This document shows positions 46,732 to 54,375 of a stretch of DNA of 64,000 nucleotides, in pieces (position 1 is the stretch's first letter; every line of letters starts with the position of its first letter). The stretch spans positions 3,722,001-3,786,000 of the forward strand of contig NZ_CP139420.1 in NCBI RefSeq assembly GCF_034119845.1, in the 5' to 3' direction. The stretch is from Flavobacterium sp. NG2. Its GTDB lineage: Bacteria > Bacteroidota > Bacteroidia > Flavobacteriales > Flavobacteriaceae. Position numbers and translations under genes: made by a program. Under the pieces are notes generated by a model that was given only the letters and a program-made list of their open reading frames with translations, was not told the origin of the DNA and made no database searches.

Positions 46732-47997
46732 ATGATTTTAAAATCGATAACCAAAATATTCATCCTCCTTTGTTTTACAACTGTAGCTCAATTAAGCGCA
46801 CAACAAACTGCGTATAATGGTGACCCAGATAGTTCGTTTGAAACTGCTCGTAAATTAGCTTTCAACGACCAACGAAAACAAGCTCAGGACACTTTAGTAA
46901 ATATTCTAACTAAATACCCTAATTACAGTGACATCCGAACTTTTTTAGCGACCACTTATTCTTGGGATGGTGACTATAAAAAGGCTCGTAAAGAATTTGC
47001 TTTTGTGATAAATGATGACCCAAAAAACAAAGCCAATTGGGTTGCAGCTATCAAGAACGAATTATGGAGTGATTCGTATTATGACGCTATGGAAATGTCT
47101 AAAAAAGCACTCCAGATTTTCCCTGATGATTCTGAAATTTTACTTTTGAGTGCTTCTGCAAAAGAAAACACCAATAATCCACTTGAAGCCTTAAAGATTG
47201 TCAATTCTATTTTAGAAAAAAATCCAGACGATACCAAAGCACAAGAATATAAAAACAGCCTTAATCAATCATTACGTACCAATAGTGTCGGTTTAAGGTC
47301 GGCCGTTGATGTGTATTCGGAGGTTTTTGACCCTATGCAATTCCACACCTTAAAATTAAGTCGTATTACCCAGTACGGAAGTGTGATTGCAAAAGTAAAT
47401 TTCAACCGTCGATTTAAAGAAAATGGAACCCAATTTGAAGTCGATATGTATCCTAAAATAGCCAAAGGATTATACGCTTATGTCAACTTTGGAGTAGCGA
47501 ATTCTTTTTTATTTCCAGACTTTCGCTATGGTTTGGAATTACATCAATCCTTACCTTATAGTTTTGAAGTATCAGCAGGTTTCAGAGCCTTACAATTTAG
47601 CACTACAACAACTATTTACACAGGATCTATTGGTTGGTACACAGGCAATGATTATTGGTCTATTCGCCCCTACCTAACACCAGGGGATGGTGGATTAAGT
47701 ACCTCTGGAATACTCAACTACCGAAAATATCGATCTAATGCTGATAATTATTTAAGTTTAGCGTTCAGTATGGGATTTTCACCTGAAATCTATCAATTTA
47801 AAGTGGATGGAAACGAAAACACTATCATCAACTTACAATCTCAACGATTCAATCTAAGCTACTTTTTTACCACCAACCAAAACCGAAATGCCTGGGGGGC
47901 ACAATTTGACATCACACATCAAGAAATCAGTTTTGACCCAGGAAATTATTTCTGGATTTATTCCTTTACACTTTCTTGGGATTTGAAATTTAAATAA
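46732..47997 (+). CDS. YaiO family TPR/outer-membrane beta-barrel protein
   Basis: A 421-residue exported protein starting 1 bp after the LTA-synthase-like gene. Signal peptide residues 1-24 (ending AQLSAQQ), a TPR region about 30-185 (ARKLAFNDQRKQAQDTLVNI, YPNYSDIRTFLATTYSWDGD), then a beta-barrel of about 230 residues with alternating hydrophobic strands ending in WDLKFK. The plan TPR plus small barrel recalls PgaA and BcsC and fits a YaiO-type polymer exporter. The TPR aligns with the C-terminal TPR of the preceding enzyme. A terminator follows at 48075. Confidence 0.88.
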   Translation: MILKSITKIFILLCFTTVAQLSAQQTAYNGDPDSSFETARKLAFNDQRKQAQDTLVNILTKYPNYSDIRTFLATTYSWDGDYKKARKEFAFVINDDPKNKANWVAAIKNELWSDSYYDAMEMSKKALQIFPDDSEILLLSASAKENTNNPLEALKIVNSILEKNPDDTKAQEYKNSLNQSLRTNSVGLRSAVDVYSEVFDPMQFHTLKLSRITQYGSVIAKVNFNRRFKENGTQFEVDMYPKIAKGLYAYVNFGVANSFLFPDFRYGLELHQSLPYSFEVSAGFRALQFSTTTTIYTGSIGWYTGNDYWSIRPYLTPGDGGLSTSGILNYRKYRSNADNYLSLAFSMGFSPEIYQFKVDGNENTIINLQSQRFNLSYFFTTNQNRNAWGAQFDITHQEISFDPGNYFWIYSFTLSWDLKFK

Positions 47998-48074
47998 AAT
48001 GTAGTCTGTAATTTTTCGAAATACCTGATTTCAAATGAAATCACAACAAACAAGTACATCACTATTTGAACAGT

Positions 48075-48115
48075 AAAATTAAGAATCATTCTGATCTATG
48101 ATTCTTAATTTTTTA
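48075..48115 (+). terminator. Terminator of the polysaccharide cluster
   Basis: Perfect 14-bp stem (48075-48088 with 48099-48112), 10-base loop, then T-rich sequence. It ends the 41365-47997 operon. Confidence 0.88.
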
Positions 48116-48230
48116 TTGGTCGTCATAATTACAAATAATTAATAGCAATAAAAGAAGTAAGCAAGTCAAAAATAAAGTGGTCTTTTTTATAATTTCTCCT
48201 ACCTTTGTTTCCAAAATCGAATCAAAAACA

Positions 48231-49373
48231 ATGAAAACGGCACTTTATAAAATCATTTTTACCTTCTTATTTCTTACCATTATTAACTGTAAAAAAGCCG
48301 AAGTTTCAAACAAAAACACCAAAGAATTAGCAGGTAACAGCATTGAACACGCCTCAAGTTTAGCAATTTACAAACAAGAGGGCTATTCAATCGTTAAAAT
48401 AATTCAGCCTTGGCCAAATGCTAACAAGGATTTGACTTACGTCCTTCAAGAAAAAAACGCAATACTGCCAGATAGTTTGCAAAAATACCCAGTAGTTTCT
48501 GTTCCTTTACAATCAATTGTGGTAACCTCAACAACTATAATCCCCTATCTAGAAATGTTAGGAGTCGAAAACAAACTAGTTGGTTTTCCTCATACCGACT
48601 ATATTTCGTCTGAAAAAACCAGAGCTTTAATTGATAATGGATTCATTAAAAATGTAGGTCAAAATGAAAAACTAAATATGGAGCAGTTGATTGATTTAGC
48701 TCCCGAATTAATCGTTACTTTTAGCATGGACAACAGCAATCCGATGATTGCTAATTTGGAAAAAAGTGGTTTAAAAGTTTTCATTCAAGCAGACTGGATG
48801 GAACAATCCCCACTAGGAAAAGCCGAATGGATTAAATTATATGGTGCTTTATTTGGCAAAGAAAAAGAAGCCAAAAACCTTTTTGATGAAATTGTGAAAG
48901 ACTACAACAAAGCCTCAGCTTTAGTTAACACACCCCAACAACAAAAAACTGTTTTATACGGTTCAATGTACCAGGACCAATGGTTTGTAGCTAAAGGAAA
49001 TAGTTGGGTTTCTCAATTTATTAAGGATGCCAAAGCCAATTATTTATGGGCAGATACCGAAGGGACAGGAAGTTTAGGACTTTCTTTTGAAACCGTACTT
49101 GAAAAAGGTAAAAACGCCCAATATTGGATTGCAACTGGTTCTTTCAAAAACTTATCTGAACTAGAAAAAGCCAACCCTCATTACAGTCAATTTACAGCTT
49201 TCCAGAATAAAGAAATCTATACATTTGAAGGCAAAATTGGTCCCACAGGAGGAACTATTTATTATGAACTAGCGCCAAGCCGACCTGATTTGGTCTTAAA
49301 AGATTATATCAAAATCTTTCATCCTGAGCTTGTTCCAAATTATACTTTTACCTTTGCCCAAAAACTAAACTAA
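48231..49373 (+). CDS. ABC transporter substrate-binding lipoprotein, BtuF-like
   Basis: A 380-residue lipoprotein (signal peptide with lipobox TIINC; start ATG at 48231, 54 bp inside a longer open frame). It belongs to the periplasmic-binding family for corrinoids and siderophores: VVSVPLQSIVVTSTTIIPYL, LVGFPHTDYISSEKTRALID, KNVGQNEKLNMEQLIDLAPE and LIVTFSMDNSNPM. It binds ligand and delivers it to the permease encoded 1 bp downstream. Vitamin B12 is the best guess for the ligand, but iron chelates are possible. TACCTTTG at 48200-48207 is the probable -7 promoter element. No cobalamin riboswitch was recognised. Confidence 0.85.
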   Translation: MKTALYKIIFTFLFLTIINCKKAEVSNKNTKELAGNSIEHASSLAIYKQEGYSIVKIIQPWPNANKDLTYVLQEKNAILPDSLQKYPVVSVPLQSIVVTSTTIIPYLEMLGVENKLVGFPHTDYISSEKTRALIDNGFIKNVGQNEKLNMEQLIDLAPELIVTFSMDNSNPMIANLEKSGLKVFIQADWMEQSPLGKAEWIKLYGALFGKEKEAKNLFDEIVKDYNKASALVNTPQQQKTVLYGSMYQDQWFVAKGNSWVSQFIKDAKANYLWADTEGTGSLGLSFETVLEKGKNAQYWIATGSFKNLSELEKANPHYSQFTAFQNKEIYTFEGKIGPTGGTIYYELAPSRPDLVLKDYIKIFHPELVPNYTFTFAQKLN

Positions 49374-49374
49374 A

Positions 49375-50406
49375 TTGAAGCAACAACAACGCAATATTTT
49401 CACCTTCTCCTTACTTAGTTTAGGATTCTTAACTTTGTTTTTTACGAACATCAGTTTGGGGTCAATAACTATTCCGTTTAACGAAATTTACGACAGCCTG
49501 ACAGGTGGTCAAGCCAGTAAATCCACTTGGGAATACATCATCATCAATTATAGGTTACCAAAAGCGATAACAGCCATCCTTGTTGGAATGGGACTTTCTA
49601 TCAGTGGGTTGTTGATGCAAACACTTTTTCGAAATCCGTTAGCAGGACCTTATGTTTTAGGATTGAGTTCAGGTGCCAGTTTAGGAGTTGCTTTTGTTAT
49701 TTTGGGTGCAGGACTATTACCGCCTTTTTTAGGGGCTCTTTTAACTTCACCTTATGGAATTGTTATTGCTTCAACCATAGGGAGCACATTGGTATTGATA
49801 GCCGTATTAGTAGTATCCCATCGCATGCGAGACACGATGGCAATCCTTATTGTAGGTCTTATGTTTGGAAGTTTTACCAATGCTATTGTCAGTACACTTA
49901 CGTATTTTAGTTCGGCAGATCAATTGCAAAAATTCGTTTTTTGGTCCATGGGAAGTTTAGGGAATTTATCATGGACTTCCATAACAATTCTTAGTGGTTG
50001 TGTTGCTACAGGCTTAGCATTGAGTTTGTACAGCGTAAAACCATTAAACGCCTTATTATTAGGTGAAAATTATGCTAAAAGCCTTGGACTAAATTTCAAA
50101 AAAACACGTTTAATTATCATACTTGCTACCAGTATTTTAGCAGGAAGCATCACCGCCTATGCAGGTCCTATTGCTTTTATTGGACTAGCTGTTCCACATA
50201 TTGCAAAGCTTTTGTTTCACACTAGTAATCACAGTACATTGTATTGGAGTACGCTATTAATAGGCGCTAGTATTATGTTGTTGTGTGATGTTATTTCACA
50301 AATGCCAGGCTACGAAATTACTTTACCGATTAACGCAGTAACATCTCTTTTTGGAGCGCCTATTGTGATCTGGTTGCTGGTTCGAAAAAGGAAGTTGGGG
50401 AATTAA
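49375..50406 (+). CDS. FecCD-family ABC transporter permease, BtuC-like
   Basis: A 343-residue inner-membrane permease with about ten helices. Family landmarks: YRLPKAITAILVGMGLSISG, LLMQTLFRNPLAGPYVLG, SGASLGVAFVILGAG, GPIAFIGLAVPHIAKLL and LCDVISQMPGYEITLPINAV. The start appears to be a TTG at 49375, one base after the binding-protein stop (MKQQQRN); no ATG is available before the first helix. Together with the binding protein it should form an importer whose ATPase is at 51811, unusually separated by 1.4 kb. Confidence 0.9.
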   Translation: MKQQQRNIFTFSLLSLGFLTLFFTNISLGSITIPFNEIYDSLTGGQASKSTWEYIIINYRLPKAITAILVGMGLSISGLLMQTLFRNPLAGPYVLGLSSGASLGVAFVILGAGLLPPFLGALLTSPYGIVIASTIGSTLVLIAVLVVSHRMRDTMAILIVGLMFGSFTNAIVSTLTYFSSADQLQKFVFWSMGSLGNLSWTSITILSGCVATGLALSLYSVKPLNALLLGENYAKSLGLNFKKTRLIIILATSILAGSITAYAGPIAFIGLAVPHIAKLLFHTSNHSTLYWSTLLIGASIMLLCDVISQMPGYEITLPINAVTSLFGAPIVIWLLVRKRKLGN

Positions 50407-50470
50407 TATGCATTGAATTAATATTTTTTAATAAATTTATTATGATTCTTTTTTTTAAAACAAAAAAATA

Positions 50471-50660
50471 AACACATAGAATCATAGTTTACTGTACTTA
50501 TTAAGATAGACATAGTAAAAACTCGTTTTTCATAGAAAGTTGAAAACTATTTTAAACATAGACAAACGTATTTTTTTTAAAACACATAGAATCATAGATT
50601 TCTGTGCTTATTAAGATAGACATAGTAAAAACTCGTTTTTCATAGAAAGTTGCAATCATC
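50471..50660. repeat. 110-bp direct repeat with ACACATAG motifs
   Basis: aaacacatagaatcatag and the following segment (attaagatagacatagta, actcgtttttcatagaaagt) occur twice with a 110-bp offset, at 50471 and 50581. The motif aaaacacatag...catag is the reverse complement of the end of each 84-bp unit at 51138-51800. Confidence 0.75.
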
Positions 50661-50684
50661 ATTTTAACCCTTAAAAAAACACAC

Positions 50685-51098
50685 ATGATAACTCAGAAAT
50701 ACCTAGATGATTTGACATATAAGGTTATTGGATGTGCTATCGAAGTACATAAAACAATGGGGAGAGGTCTTCTTGAAAATGTATATCATCTTTGTTTAAA
50801 AGAAGAACTAAATCGACAAAAAATAAACTTTAAATCCGAAATGAAAGTTCCTTTAATCTATAAGGACAAAGAATTAGAAATTGACTTTAGATGTGATATG
50901 TTAATTGAAGATTGTCTGGTTGTAGAATTAAAATCGGTTTTACAATTAAATCCTATCTTTGAAGCACAACTTCAAACTTATATGAATCTTTTAAAAGCGC
51001 CAAAAGGAATTATCATTAACTTTAATTGCTCTAATATTTTCAAAGAAGGACAAAAGACAATTGTCAATAATTATTTCAAACAGCTACCTGAAAAATAA
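50685..51098 (+). CDS. GxxExxY protein (PD-(D/E)XK nuclease-like), second gene
   Basis: A 137-residue protein of the GxxExxY family: GRGLLENVY (G..E..Y, about 26-34) and nuclease-like core LEIDFRCDMLIEDCLVVELKS (D, then E-x-K). It differs considerably from the protein at 33787, so the two are not recent copies. It lies inside the corrinoid-type transporter operon in the same direction, flanked on the left by aaaacacatag repeats and on the right by the reverse-complementary ctatgtgtttt repeats of the 84-bp array. No biochemical function is established for the family. Confidence 0.82.
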   Translation: MITQKYLDDLTYKVIGCAIEVHKTMGRGLLENVYHLCLKEELNRQKINFKSEMKVPLIYKDKELEIDFRCDMLIEDCLVVELKSVLQLNPIFEAQLQTYMNLLKAPKGIIINFNCSNIFKEGQKTIVNNYFKQLPEK

Positions 51099-51137
51099 TC
51101 TTTTATAACTAAAAGCAATCAATTAAAATCCCCATAT

Positions 51138-51800
51138 CCTATGTAATCTATCCTAAGCAAAGCGTCTCAACACAAAGCCTATAAAAACTATGTCCCTATG
51201 TGTTTAAAAAATTAACAAAAGCTATGTAATCTATCCTAAGCAAAGCGTCTCGACACAAAGCCTATAAAAACTATGTCCCTATGTGTTTTAAAAAATTAAG
51301 AAAAGCTATGTAAACTATCCTAAGCAAAGCGTCTCAACACAAAGCCTATAAAAACTATGTCCCTATGTGTTTTAAAAAATTAAGAAAAGCTATGTAAACT
51401 ATCCTAAGCAAAGCGTCTCAACATAAAGCCTATAAAAACTATGTCCCTATGTGTTTTAAAAAATTAAGAAAAGCTATGTAATCTATCCTAAGCAAAGCGT
51501 CTCAACATAAAGCCTATAAAAACTATGTCCCTATGTGTTTTAAAAAATTAAGAAAAGCTATGTAATCTATCCTAAGCAAAGCGTCTCAACATAAAGCCTA
51601 TAAAAACTATGTCCCTATGTGTTTTAAAAAATTAAGAAAAGCTATGTAATCTATCCTAAGCAAAGCGTCTCAACATAAAGCCTATAAAAACTATGTCCCT
51701 ATGTGTTTTAAAAAATTAAGAAAAGCTATGTAAACTATCCTAAGCAAAGCGTCTCAACACAAAGCCTATAAAAACTATGTCCCTATGTGTTTTAAAAAAT
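51138..51800 (+). repeat. Tandem array of eight 84-bp units
   Basis: Units start at about 51138, 51221, 51305, 51389, 51473, 51557, 51641 and 51725 (period 84; the first is 83). Each runs gctatgtaatctatcctaag, caaagcgtctcaacacaaag, then actatgtccctatgtgtttt and an A-rich tail. Units differ at only a few positions (taatct/taaact, acacaaag/acataaag, one ctcgac in unit 2). The array ends 11 bp before the ATPase start, so it forms that gene's leader. Confidence 0.93.
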
Positions 51801-51810
51801 CTATACAACG

Positions 51811-52590
51811 ATGAGCAATACCATCCTTTCCACCACAAACCTCAGCATTGGCTACACTTCCAAAGGAGCTCCCACAGTCATTGCCCAGAACCTGAACCTC
51901 AACTTGCAATCTGCTAAACTCATAGCGCTAATTGGTGCTAACGGAATAGGGAAATCGACATTATTGCGAACGCTAACCGGAATTCAAAAACCATTATCGG
52001 GCAGTGTTTATTTAAAGGATAAAAACATAGAGAAATACGCACCACTCGAATTGGCTCAAAACCTAAGTGTGGTTTTGACCGAAAAACTTCCTCCTAGCAA
52101 CCTGACCGTTTTTGAACTCATTGCACTTGGAAGACAACCTTATACCAACTGGATTGGAAAACTCACCGAAACTGATATTGAACAGGTCAACCAAGCCATG
52201 CAACTGACACAAATTAGTCATTTAGCAACCAAAAAACATTACGAAATCAGTGATGGACAACTACAAAAAGTACTGGTAGCAAGGGCTTTGGCACAAGACA
52301 CGCCTTTCATTATTTTGGATGAACCCACCACCCATTTGGATTTATTGCACAAAGTAGCCCTTTTTAAACTGCTAAAAAAACTGAGTCAGGAGACACAAAA
52401 ATGCATCTTATTTTCAACTCACGACATTGATATGGCGATTCAATTAAGCGACGAAATGATTATCATAACACCCGAAAATGTGGTTCAAGATAGTCCTTGC
52501 AATTTTATTTCCAAAGGGAGTTTTGACACCATTTTCAAAGACGACCACATCCGTTTTGATTCCGAAAAAGGGAAATTTATCATTACTTAA
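51811..52590 (+). CDS. ABC transporter ATP-binding protein, BtuD/FepC-like
   Basis: A 259-residue ATPase of the corrinoid/iron-chelate importer group. Walker A IGANGIGKSTLLRTL (about 41-55), Walker B FIILDEPTTHLDLL and the switch His in LFSTHDIDMAI. The signature reads YEISDGQLQKVLVARAL, ISDGQ instead of LSGGQ, a variant seen in some Bacteroidota importers. It should energise the permease at 49375, from which it is separated by a GxxExxY gene and repeats. The start ATG is 11 bp after the last repeat unit. Confidence 0.88.
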   Translation: MSNTILSTTNLSIGYTSKGAPTVIAQNLNLNLQSAKLIALIGANGIGKSTLLRTLTGIQKPLSGSVYLKDKNIEKYAPLELAQNLSVVLTEKLPPSNLTVFELIALGRQPYTNWIGKLTETDIEQVNQAMQLTQISHLATKKHYEISDGQLQKVLVARALAQDTPFIILDEPTTHLDLLHKVALFKLLKKLSQETQKCILFSTHDIDMAIQLSDEMIIITPENVVQDSPCNFISKGSFDTIFKDDHIRFDSEKGKFIIT

Positions 52591-52611
52591 TTAGGAGCAC
52601 AACTTTTTGAT

Positions 52612-52710
52612 TTTACATTAACGAGTCGTCCTGCTCTTCGCTGTATCTCTTGTTTCGCTATCACTTCACAAGAGGATGCCGCTGCGATCAGGGCTATAAA
52701 CGACTAGTGT
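52612..52710 (+). repeat. GC-rich intergenic repeat, family A copy 5 (short form)
   Basis: A shortened copy: cgtcctgctcttcgctgtat, then aagaggatgccgctgcgatc and agggcta. The middle acaggagcttcc island is missing. It lies after the ATPase stop, again at a gene 3' end. Confidence 0.55.
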
Positions 52711-52754
52711 TTTTCATAATTATTTTTAGAAAACAGATTTAAACAACTACAAAA

Positions 52755-52808
52755 TAAAAGCCCCGAATTCACGAATAACAACTGTAATTCGTGAATTCGG
52801 GGCTTTTA
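52755..52808. terminator. Family B palindrome acting as a bidirectional terminator
   Basis: Perfect 22-bp inverted repeat (52755-52776 with 52787-52808), 10-base loop, core gaattcacgaat. It is between convergent genes (ATPase ending 52590, helicase ending 52850) and has A/T-rich ends, so it can terminate both. It is the same sequence family as the palindromes at 33320 and 33700. Confidence 0.8.
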
Positions 52809-52849
52809 CCAAGATTTTAAAACTTTTAAAAAGTTGTCAAATCTAAAAA

Positions 52850-54199
52850 CTATTCTTCTACTTTCTTAATTACCTTTCTAGCTACTTCGATTTTAAATTT
52901 TTTGCCTTTCATCTTTTCGTCCTTGATGGCGTGTAATAAATCTTTAACTTTATTGAATTTCACTGCCGCAAAAGAAATAAAATCTTTGACTTCAATCAAT
53001 CCTAAATCGCCTTTCTCTAATTTTCCTTTTTGAGAAAAGAAACCTACGATATCAATTTTATTCAATTTATTTTTCTTCCCTCCACTGATGTAAATCGTTT
53101 GATATTGTGGTGGTTTAGGTAGACTTTTAGGGGCTTCAACATTCAAAACAGGAATCGAATAATCGATATAATCCATTTTTTTCTCACTGTCATTCACAAC
53201 TAGATACGCTGTTCCAGAAGCTAACATACGTGCTGTGCGCCCATTTCTATGGGTAAACTCATCCGCTTTTGATGGTAAATGATAGTGAATCACATGATTC
53301 ATCTCAGGAATATCTAGTCCACGAGCGGCCAAATCTGTTGTGATTAAATAACTCATACTTCCATTACGAAACTGAATCAAAGCACGCTCTCTTTCGTCTT
53401 GATCCATTCCTCCGTGGTAGTAGGTCGCGTAAATTCCTTTTTCGTTTAGCGTATCACTAATACGTTCTGCCGCATCACGATGGTTACAAAAAACAATTGC
53501 CGCTTCTGATTTTAACGAACAAATCAAATGAAACAAACTATTTAGTTTGTCTTTGTCTTTGGAGACCACCATTTTCATCGAAAGATTGCTTGCCGCTTCG
53601 TCCTCTTCAGGAATAAAATCCAAAATTGTTGGATTAATCACTCGAGTATATTTTGGAATCTCAATATCCGATGTTGCAGATACCAAGACACGTTTGTTCA
53701 ATTTTGGTAATTTCCCAATGATAAAAGACATTTGTTCATGGAAGCCTAATTGTAACGATTTATCAAATTCGTCTAAAACCAACGTCTGAATTTTATCCAA
53801 TCGAAAAGTACCTCTTTCAATATGATCTGCAATTCTTCCTGGTGTTCCTATTAAAACTGCCGGAGGATTACTCAAATTTTTTATTTCAGTATCAATCGAG
53901 TGCCCACCGTAACAAACATTTATTTTGTAATCAGTACCCATTTTTTTCCAAACCTGTTCAATTTGAAGTCCTAACTCACGAGAAGGAACTAAAATTAAAC
54001 ATTGAACTGATAAAAATTCAGGATTTAATAATTCTAAAACAGGGAGCAAAAAAGCCAATGTTTTTCCAGAACCTGTAGGAGATAACAATAAAATATTATT
54101 ATCATGCAAAATAGCATCTTGGGCCACTTCTTGCATTTCGTTTAAGTTCTCAATTCCTAGATTCTTGAGTATATTTTGGGAAAGGTGTTTTGGATTCAT
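52850..54199 (-). CDS. DEAD-box RNA helicase, DbpA-like
   Basis: A 449-residue RNA helicase. Motif I SPTGSGKTLAF (40-50), Ia VPSREL, GTPGR, motif II DEFD (143-146, in place of DEAD), motif III SAT, and HRNGRTARM at VI. The C-terminal 75 residues (KNKLNKIDIVGFFSQKGKLE onward) match the DbpA RNA-binding domain, which recognises hairpin 92 of 23S rRNA, so a role in large-subunit assembly is likely. I start at MNPKHLSQ (54199); an in-frame ATG 90 bp upstream would add a non-conserved leader. Confidence 0.9.
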   Translation of the reverse strand: MNPKHLSQNILKNLGIENLNEMQEVAQDAILHDNNILLLSPTGSGKTLAFLLPVLELLNPEFLSVQCLILVPSRELGLQIEQVWKKMGTDYKINVCYGGHSIDTEIKNLSNPPAVLIGTPGRIADHIERGTFRLDKIQTLVLDEFDKSLQLGFHEQMSFIIGKLPKLNKRVLVSATSDIEIPKYTRVINPTILDFIPEEDEAASNLSMKMVVSKDKDKLNSLFHLICSLKSEAAIVFCNHRDAAERISDTLNEKGIYATYYHGGMDQDERERALIQFRNGSMSYLITTDLAARGLDIPEMNHVIHYHLPSKADEFTHRNGRTARMLASGTAYLVVNDSEKKMDYIDYSIPVLNVEAPKSLPKPPQYQTIYISGGKKNKLNKIDIVGFFSQKGKLEKGDLGLIEVKDFISFAAVKFNKVKDLLHAIKDEKMKGKKFKIEVARKVIKKVEE

Positions 54200-54272
54200 T
54201 TTTATAATTTGTGCAAAGGTAGTTTTTTTAAAATTATGAACCTTAGCCCTTTTTTCTACATTAAAGTTTAGA

Positions 54273-54317
54273 CAAAAAAAAACTGTCAAGACCTCTTTAA
54301 AAGAAAGTCTTGACAGT
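54273..54317 (-). terminator. Terminator of the porin gene
   Basis: Perfect 11-bp stem (54282-54292 with 54307-54317); the plus-strand A-run at 54273-54281 is the minus-strand U-tract. It ends the porin transcript before the helicase gene. Confidence 0.88.
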
Positions 54318-54375
54318 AAAAAAAAATATTTTTATATGTAATAGATAGTTACCTACCTTTTAAATAATCATAGAT

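Noticed and set aside
48000..48230. Cobalamin riboswitch upstream of the BtuF-like gene
   Set aside because: The space contains the terminator at 48075 and AT-rich promoter sequence; no B12-box-like segment was recognised.
51138..51800. Possible CRISPR array
   Set aside because: Repeats are contiguous 84-bp units with no unique spacers, and there are no cas genes in the window.
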